Shown here piece by piece: positions 1 through 3,916 of a stretch of 5,086 bases of DNA; positions within the stretch are counted from its first letter, which is position 1, and every line of letters starts with the position of its first letter. This DNA comes from Kiritimatiellia bacterium (GTDB taxonomy: Bacteria; Verrucomicrobiota; Kiritimatiellia; RFP12; UBA1067). Made by a program: the position numbers and the translations under genes. The stretch is taken from positions 1-5,086 of the forward strand of contig CAAGNL010000423.1 of assembly GCA_900771305.1 (NCBI GenBank), in the 5' to 3' direction. Below the pieces are notes generated by a model. That model made no database searches. It was not told where the DNA came from and saw nothing but the letters and a program-made list of their open reading frames with translations.

Positions 1-1277
1 CCCGGGATGAAGAAGGCGTGGTTGAACACCCACTTGCCGATGCGGGTCGAACCCGTGTAGTCCATCTGAACGGCACCGAGGAGAGTCGGGTACGTCGGAA
101 GAACGAAGAGCGCGGACACAGCGGCGAACGAAGCGACGAGCATGTAGGAGTCGCCCGGGTTGGCAGCCGTGATGCCGAGAGCAGCAACGATAGCCGGCGT
201 AATGGCCTTGGCGGTAGCAGCCTGGGAGTACAGGAGCATGGCGGCGATGAAGAAGACGACCGCGAGGAGGGCCGGGTACTGGGACACCGTGCCGGCGGCG
301 AGCGACTTGATTTCAGCGCTGTGGTTGGAGACGAACGTGTCGCCGAGCCAGGCCACGCCGAACACGCAGATGCAGGCGATCATGCCGGACTGGAAGACCG
401 AGCTCTGACCGATCTTGCTGACGTCGATCTTGCAGCAGATGGTGATGAGCGAGGCGATGATGAACATGAAGCACCAGATGGCGGCGTCACGCGGCACAAC
501 GACCGGCTTGATCAGGCCGACGGCCGGGGAAATCGCGGAGGCGTAGCAGACAACGCAGATAACACCGACGAGGAAGATCAGGACGGAGAGCTTGGCGCTG
601 GGAAGGAGTTCCTTCTGAGCACCGGCGGCCGGAGCCTTGATGAGGCCCTTGGCGAGACGGTCCTTGTAGACCGGGTCGCTGTCGAGGTCCATGTTGGAGA
701 TCATCGTCATGATGAAGGACGTGATCATGCAGCCGACGAACGTGGTCGAGATCCAGATCAGGAGGAGCATCGGATAGCTCCAGCCGAAGCCTTCGAGAAC
801 GCCCGACATGTAGATCACGGCGGCGGAAACCGGGGAGGCCGTAATGGCGATCTGGGAAGCAACGACGGCGATGGAAAGCGGCACGCACGGACGGATGTGC
901 TGTTCCTTGGCGACTTCAACGATAACCGGAATCATCGAGAAGGCGGTGTGGCCGGTACCGGCGAACAGGGTGAGCACATAGGTCACAACCGGAGCGAGAT
1001 AGTTGATCTGCTTCGGGTTGCGGCGAAGGATGCGTTCGGCGATGCGAACGAGGTAGTCAAGACCGCCGGCGAGCTGCATGGCGGAAATAGCCGCGATAAC
1101 GGACGCGATGATGAGGATCACGTCCCAGGGCACATTGCCCGGCTTCATGCCGAAGCCAAGACCGAGAACGAGCACACCGGCGCCGCCGATGTAGCCGATA
1201 CCGATGCCGCCGACGCGGACACCGATGAAGATCGCTGCCAGAACGACAACGAACTGAAGGATAGTCACAAAATCCAT
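1..1277 (-). CDS. dcuA: Anaerobic C4-dicarboxylate transporter, DcuA type (3' truncated by window edge)
   Basis: Inner-membrane carrier expected to exchange aspartate, fumarate or malate for succinate under anaerobic conditions. I translated the minus strand from the ATG at 1277-1275 and obtained 425 open codons running to the window edge. The protein is strongly hydrophobic with many membrane segments. DcuA-like landmarks: RVGGIGIGYIGG near residues 21-32, QLAGGLDYLV at 68-77, LRRNPK at 84-89, LFAGTGH at 104-110, QIAITASPVSAAVIYMS at 142-158, ACICVFGVAWLGDTFVSN at 301-318, YSQAATAKA at 350-358, LPTYPTLLGAVQMD at 393-406 and TRIGKWVFNHAFFIP at 411-425. The ACICxxGVAWLGDTFVSN and FNHxFFIPG blocks match E. 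coli DcuA rather than DcuB as I recall them. E. coli DcuA has 433 residues, so only about 20 C-terminal residues lie outside. The chosen start aligns well with the DcuA N-terminus; no upstream in-frame ATG is visible. It follows aspA after 218 bases on the same strand, fitting aspartate uptake. The family call is secure; DcuA versus DcuB is likely but not certain. Confidence 0.95.
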   Translation of the reverse strand, partial: MDFVTILQFVVVLAAIFIGVRVGGIGIGYIGGAGVLVLGLGFGMKPGNVPWDVILIIASVIAAISAMQLAGGLDYLVRIAERILRRNPKQINYLAPVVTYVLTLFAGTGHTAFSMIPVIVEVAKEQHIRPCVPLSIAVVASQIAITASPVSAAVIYMSGVLEGFGWSYPMLLLIWISTTFVGCMITSFIMTMISNMDLDSDPVYKDRLAKGLIKAPAAGAQKELLPSAKLSVLIFLVGVICVVCYASAISPAVGLIKPVVVPRDAAIWCFMFIIASLITICCKIDVSKIGQSSVFQSGMIACICVFGVAWLGDTFVSNHSAEIKSLAAGTVSQYPALLAVVFFIAAMLLYSQAATAKAITPAIVAALGITAANPGDSYMLVASFAAVSALFVLPTYPTLLGAVQMDYTGSTRIGKWVFNHAFFIP

Positions 1278-1321
1278 ATTAGCTTCGAAAGAACATGTCC
1301 CGGTTCTTTCGAATCCTCTCT
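1278..1321 (-). promoter_or_regulatory. dcuA ribosome-binding site split from the start codon by a perfect hairpin
   Basis: On the minus strand the Shine-Dalgarno-like AGAGAGGA (1321-1314) is followed directly by TTCGAAAGAAC (1313-1303), an 8-base loop CGGGACAT (1302-1295), the exact reverse complement GTTCTTTCGAA (1294-1284), six bases GCTAAT, and the dcuA ATG (1277-1275). The linear distance from Shine-Dalgarno to ATG is 36 bases, which is too far. If the 11-bp hairpin folds, the effective spacing becomes about 6 bases, which is normal. The repeat and distances are read directly. The role in bringing the ribosome-binding site to the start codon is inference, with phage T4 gene 38 as a known precedent for this arrangement. 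The palindrome could instead be a DNA operator. Confidence 0.7.
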
Positions 1322-1356
1322 TTGGTTGGTAGGTAGATAACGGAGAGACCGCCTGC

Positions 1357-1373
1357 GTCGGAACGGTTCCGAC
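1357..1373. promoter_or_regulatory. 17-bp palindrome in the aspA-dcuA spacer, candidate operator
   Basis: The plus strand reads GTCGGAAC, one central G, then GTTCCGAC, an inverted repeat of 8 bp on each side with a single central base. As RNA it could give a 7-bp stem with a 3-base loop. The short, tight symmetry is more like a binding site for a dimeric regulator than a terminator, and no T-run follows on either strand. The regulator is unknown. It lies 80 bases upstream of the dcuA start, a plausible position for control of a dcuA promoter, although I could not identify convincing -35 and -10 elements near it. Confidence 0.4.
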
Positions 1374-1393
1374 CCGATACAGTCTTGCGTTTG

Positions 1394-1419
1394 CCTGATC
1401 CGGGTCCCTCCGGATCAGG
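1394..1419 (-). other. 10-bp perfect hairpin in the aspA-dcuA spacer
   Basis: On the minus strand, CCTGATCCGG, a 6-base loop AGGGAC, then CCGGATCAGG form a perfect 10-bp stem rich in GC. No T-run follows on either strand, so it is not a canonical rho-independent terminator. It lies between the large hairpin after aspA and the dcuA leader. Plausible roles are stabilising the 3' end of an aspA transcript, an RNA-binding protein site (the loop shows GGGA), or an operator. The structure is seen; the role is unknown. Confidence 0.5.
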
Positions 1420-1435
1420 GCAGTCGGTACACTCC

Positions 1436-1480
1436 TGCACCTCTGCCGTTCATCTTTGGTCCTGAACGGCAGGCGGTGCA
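1436..1480 (-). terminator. Long hairpin just downstream of aspA (atypical terminator or transcript-stabilising element)
   Basis: On the minus strand this hairpin starts 15 bases after the aspA stop. The outer stem TGCACC (1480-1475) pairs with GGTGCA (1441-1436). After a small internal loop (GC against A), the inner stem CTGCCGTTCA (1472-1463) pairs with TGAACGGCAG (1452-1443), around the 10-base loop GGACCAAAGA. That gives 16 paired positions, strong enough to pause polymerase or block 3' exonucleases. The following bases (GGAGTGTACC) hold no T-run, so classic rho-independent termination is doubtful. It may only attenuate transcription into dcuA, or protect the aspA message. Confidence 0.55.
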
Positions 1481-1495
1481 GCCCGAGTTATGTTC

Positions 1496-2893
1496 TTACT
1501 TGACGAACTTCGGGTTGATGAGGTTTTCGTACGTGAAGGTCTGATCCCACTGTTCCTGCGTGAGCATGCCCTTTTCTTCAACGACGAGCTGATGCAGGGA
1601 CTTGCCAGTCAGGAAGCCTTCGCGAGCGACGGCAGCGCAGGGCTTGTAGCCGAAGTGCGGCTTCAGGAGCGTCACGATGCCGAGGGAGCCCATCACGAGA
1701 TCCTTGCAGTGGTCGGCGTTGACGACAATGCCGTCGACGCACTTTTCACGCATCGCGATGCAGGCGTTGGTCATGACCTTCATCTGCATGTAGAGGGCGA
1801 ACGTGATGACCGGTTCCATAACGTTCAGTTCGAGCTGGCCGGCGGAAGCAGCGAGCATAACCGTCGTGTCGAGACCGATGGCGAGGAACGAAGCCTGGTT
1901 GGTCACTTCGGGGATAACCGGATTGACCTTGCCCGGCATGATGGAGGAACCCGGCTGGAGCTGCGGGAGGATGAGCTCGGAGAGACCCGTGCGCGGACCG
2001 GAAGCGAGGAGACGCAGGTCGTTGCAGACCTTCGTCATCTTGACAGCGAGGCTCTTAACGGCGGAGGAGAGGCCGACGTAGGCGCCGCAGTCGCTCGTGG
2101 CGGCGATGAGGTCATCGCTGTTCTTGAAGTCGATGCCGGTCACTTCGGCGAGGTACTTGACGGCGAGAGCCGGGAAGTCCGGGTGAGCCGTCACGGACGT
2201 GCCGATGGCGGTAGCGCCGAGGTTGACGACCTTGAGGTGTTCCTGAGCTTCCTTGATGACCTTGATTTCGTCTTCGATGGTGTGGCCCCAGCCGTGGAAT
2301 TCCTGGCCGAAGGACATCGGGACGGCGTCCTGGAGGTGGGTGCGGCCCATCTTGAGCACGCCCTTCGTTTCTTCAGCCTTCTTGTAGAAGCTCTGGACGA
2401 GTTCTTCAACAGCCTTCACGAGGTCGTTGGAGCGAAGGAGGAGAGAAAGGTGGAAGGCGCAGGGATAGGCGTCGTTCGTGGACTGGCCGAAGTTGGCGTG
2501 GTCGTTCGGGGAAACCTTCTTGTCGCCCTTCGGGAGACCGAGGTGTTCGAGAGCGAGGTTGGAGATGACCTCGTTGCAGTTCATGTTCGTGGAGGTGCCG
2601 GCGCCGCCCTGGAGCCAGTCGGTCACGAACTGATCGTTGTACTTGCCGGCGATGAGCTGGTCGCAGGCCCAGATGAGCGCGTCAGCGACGTCGGCCGGAA
2701 CGCAGCCGAGTTCCTTGTTGGCCATAACGCTGGCCTTCTTCACGTAGCCGAAGGCCTTCGCGAAGTAGGGTTCCTGGCTCATCGGCATTTCCGTGATGGA
2801 GAAGTTGTGCTTGCCGCGCATGGTCTGCACGCCATAGTAGGCTTCATCAGGAATCTCGAGTTCGCCAAGGAAGTCGCTTTCAATACGGGACAT
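1496..2893 (-). CDS. aspA: Aspartate ammonia-lyase (aspartase)
   Basis: Cytoplasmic homotetrameric lyase of the fumarase/aspartase superfamily that converts L-aspartate to fumarate plus ammonia. The 465-residue product is close to the usual 468-478. Family blocks: QGGAGTSTNMNCNEV at 95-109, FGQSTNDAYP at 135-144, GRTHLQDAVP at 183-192, and the mobile active-site loop GSSIMPGKVNP at 315-325, containing the expected catalytic serine and the substrate-binding Lys322 and Asn324. Thr185-His186 of the THLQDA block is the second conserved active-site pair. QGGAGTS in the first block, rather than the QTGSGTQ of class II fumarases, and QLELNVMEPVI at 353-363 favour aspartase. The ATG at 2893-2891 has a strong GAGGAG at 2907-2902 with 8-base spacing, and the N-terminus (SRIESDFLGELEIP) is the family's normal one. 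It sits between the frd genes and dcuA, and its product is the substrate of fumarate reductase. Confidence 0.97.
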   Translation of the reverse strand: MSRIESDFLGELEIPDEAYYGVQTMRGKHNFSITEMPMSQEPYFAKAFGYVKKASVMANKELGCVPADVADALIWACDQLIAGKYNDQFVTDWLQGGAGTSTNMNCNEVISNLALEHLGLPKGDKKVSPNDHANFGQSTNDAYPCAFHLSLLLRSNDLVKAVEELVQSFYKKAEETKGVLKMGRTHLQDAVPMSFGQEFHGWGHTIEDEIKVIKEAQEHLKVVNLGATAIGTSVTAHPDFPALAVKYLAEVTGIDFKNSDDLIAATSDCGAYVGLSSAVKSLAVKMTKVCNDLRLLASGPRTGLSELILPQLQPGSSIMPGKVNPVIPEVTNQASFLAIGLDTTVMLAASAGQLELNVMEPVITFALYMQMKVMTNACIAMREKCVDGIVVNADHCKDLVMGSLGIVTLLKPHFGYKPCAAVAREGFLTGKSLHQLVVEEKGMLTQEQWDQTFTYENLINPKFVK

Positions 2894-2901
2894 TGTGTTT
2901 G

Positions 2902-2907
2902 CTCCTC
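2902..2907 (-). promoter_or_regulatory. aspA ribosome-binding site
   Basis: GAGGAG on the minus strand lies 8 bases before the aspA ATG. It is a near-consensus site at ideal spacing that fixes the start, and it contrasts with the unusual initiation regions of frdB and dcuA in this window. Confidence 0.85.
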
Positions 2908-2985
2908 AAATAATCCCAGCAAGGGTCGGCCTGCGCCTCGAATCGGGCACAGCCGTCGATCCTCACTTGCTTTTTTAACCCCCGC

Positions 2986-3013
2986 CGGCCTTGTTTCTTG
3001 GTCCTGAAGGCCG
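2986..3013 (-). other. Hairpin in the aspA leader, sharing a loop sequence with the hairpin after aspA
   Basis: On the minus strand CGGCCTT (3013-3007) pairs with AAGGCCG (2992-2986) around the 14-base loop CAGGACCAAGAAAC. It lies about 93 bases before the aspA ATG, between the frdB terminator and aspA. No T-run follows; instead the minus strand continues into GGTTAAAAAAG, so this is not a terminator. The 11 bases TTCAGGACCAA are identical in the hairpin at 1436-1480. It may be part of the aspA 5' leader, acting as an RNA-binding protein site, but the aspA transcription start is unknown and no promoter was recognised. Confidence 0.45.
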
Positions 3014-3025
3014 TCAAGGGACTTG

Positions 3026-3070
3026 AAAAACCTGTTGTGTCGGAGCGGTAAAGGGGCCGCTCCGACACAA
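3026..3070 (-). terminator. Rho-independent terminator of the frd operon
   Basis: On the minus strand TTGTGTCGGAGCGG (3070-3057) pairs perfectly over 14 bp with CCGCTCCGACACAA (3048-3035), around the 8-base loop CCCCTTTA. CAGG and then TTTTT (3030-3026) follow. It begins 10 bases after the frdB stop codon. This indicates that frdB is the last gene of its transcript and that aspA has its own promoter, probably between 3034 and 2908. It also argues against an additional small anchor subunit gene downstream, as in frdABCD. Confidence 0.88.
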
Positions 3071-3080
3071 GATCTACATA

Positions 3081-3896
3081 TTACTGCCTAACCGGCTTAA
3101 TGGGAATAGCCTTTTTCTGGGTAGGAAGAACCTTGTCATAGCCGCGCATGCCCTGCTCAGCCATCTTGCGACGGATGAAGGCAATCTGCGTCTTGAGCGG
3201 GAGTTCCTTCGGGCAGAAGTCGTGGCAGGCCAGCAGAGACATGCAGCCGAAGACGCCGGATTCGTCGCCAACGATGTCGTAGTAGTCGGCGTCGTTACGC
3301 GTGTCGCGCGGGTCAAGACGGAAGCGGGCGATCTTGTTGATGCCGACGCCGCCGATGAAGTCCGGGCGGATACGAACCGTACCGCAGCCGGCGATGCAGC
3401 AGCCGCATTCGACGCAGCGGTCGAGAACGTAGATGTCTTCCGCGAGCTGCGGGTCCATCGGTTCTTCCTTCTTGCGAAGGTCGACTTCTTCCTGCTTCAT
3501 GTGAACCCACGTTTCCATGCGTTCGGACATGTTGCGCATCCACTTGCCGGTGTTGACCGACAGGTCGCCGATGAGTTCAAACGCCGGCAGCGGGGCGAGC
3601 GTGAATTCCGTCGGCAGGTCGCGCGTCAGGGTGCGGCAGGCGAGACCGGGCTTGCCGTTGATCATCATGGCGCAGGAGCCGCAGATACCGGCACGGCAGA
3701 CGAAGTCGAACTGGAGAGTCGGGTCCTGGGTGTCGCGAAGTTCATTGAGCGCAATGAACAGCGTCATCGAGTCGGACTCTTCGAGCTCGTAGGTCTGCAT
3801 GTGCGGCACGCTTTCAGGATCCTGCGGGTTGAAGCGCAGAATGCTGATCTTCAGCATGCGGTGCTGCTTGTTGGTGTTCTTTTGAATGTCAGCCAT
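3081..3896 (-). CDS. frdB: Fumarate reductase iron-sulfur subunit
   Basis: Electron-transfer subunit of menaquinol:fumarate reductase, carrying electrons from the heme-bearing membrane anchor to the flavin in FrdA. Numbering from the ATG at 3896-3894 (271 residues), the plant-type [2Fe-2S] motif CRAGICGSC has Cys67, 72 and 75, with Cys87 in ACRT. The C-terminal ferredoxin-like domain has CVECGCCIAGC with Cys161, 164, 167 and 171, then Cys218, Cys224 and Cys228 in CMSLLACHDFCP. These supply all ligands for one [4Fe-4S] and one [3Fe-4S] cluster. PLPAFELIGDLSV and ESGVFGCMSLLACHDFCPKELPL closely match the Wolinella succinogenes type. About 13 N-terminal and 24 C-terminal residues extend beyond the 239-residue Wolinella protein. 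A TTG at 3914 would add six residues; I prefer the ATG because GGAG at 3912-3909 precedes it. It lies 20 bases after frdA and is closed by a terminator. Confidence 0.95.
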   Translation of the reverse strand: MADIQKNTNKQHRMLKISILRFNPQDPESVPHMQTYELEESDSMTLFIALNELRDTQDPTLQFDFVCRAGICGSCAMMINGKPGLACRTLTRDLPTEFTLAPLPAFELIGDLSVNTGKWMRNMSERMETWVHMKQEEVDLRKKEEPMDPQLAEDIYVLDRCVECGCCIAGCGTVRIRPDFIGGVGINKIARFRLDPRDTRNDADYYDIVGDESGVFGCMSLLACHDFCPKELPLKTQIAFIRRKMAEQGMRGYDKVLPTQKKAIPIKPVRQ

Positions 3897-3912
3897 TTTG
3901 ACGTCAAACTCC
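3897..3912 (-). promoter_or_regulatory. frdB ribosome-binding site followed by a 12-bp palindrome
   Basis: On the minus strand GGAG (3912-3909) is followed by TTTGACGTCAAA (3908-3897), an exact 12-base palindrome that abuts the frdB ATG. The 12-base spacer is somewhat long for a Shine-Dalgarno site. A 4-bp stem with an ACGT loop would shorten it, but such a stem would be weak. The site lies wholly in the 20-base frdA-frdB gap. The symmetry may be chance. Confidence 0.45.
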
Positions 3913-3916
3913 AAAA

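Noticed and set aside
18..1340. 440-codon open frame on the plus strand
   Set aside because: It is antisense to dcuA, which gives a clean DcuA-like membrane protein on the minus strand. The plus-strand product is a run of His, Asp, Glu, Gly and Arg without recognisable domains.
1496..2893. Class II fumarase instead of aspartase
   Set aside because: Both share the GSSxMPxKxNP loop, but the QGGAGTSTNMNCNEV block, the NVMEPVI block and the neighbouring Dcu gene point to aspartase.
1490..3007. 505-codon open frame on the plus strand
   Set aside because: It lies entirely opposite aspA, whose protein matches a known family along its full length. The plus-strand translation is a low-complexity mix rich in Asp, Glu, Val and Arg, typical of the antisense of GC-rich codon usage, and resembles no family.
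3014..3026. Short inverted repeat TCAAG-GGA-CTTGA as an FNR-like operator
   Set aside because: It is only 5 bp per arm with a 3-base spacer. The FNR consensus is TTGAT-N4-ATCAA, so half-site sequence and spacing do not fit, and it overlaps the T-run of the frd terminator.
2894..3034. Promoter for aspA
   Set aside because: A promoter is expected after the frd terminator. A TTGACG occurs on the minus strand at 3017-3012, but no acceptable -10 lies 16-18 bases downstream, so I did not call one.
2880..3068. 62-codon minus-strand frame spanning the frdB terminator and aspA leader
   Set aside because: It runs through the terminator stem and overlaps the aspA start in another frame. It shows no Shine-Dalgarno support or family resemblance.
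3896..3914. TTG at 3914 as the frdB start
   Set aside because: It adds only MEFDVK, encoded by the GGAG ribosome-binding region itself, and starts two bases after the frdA stop with no Shine-Dalgarno of its own. The ATG at 3896 is better supported.
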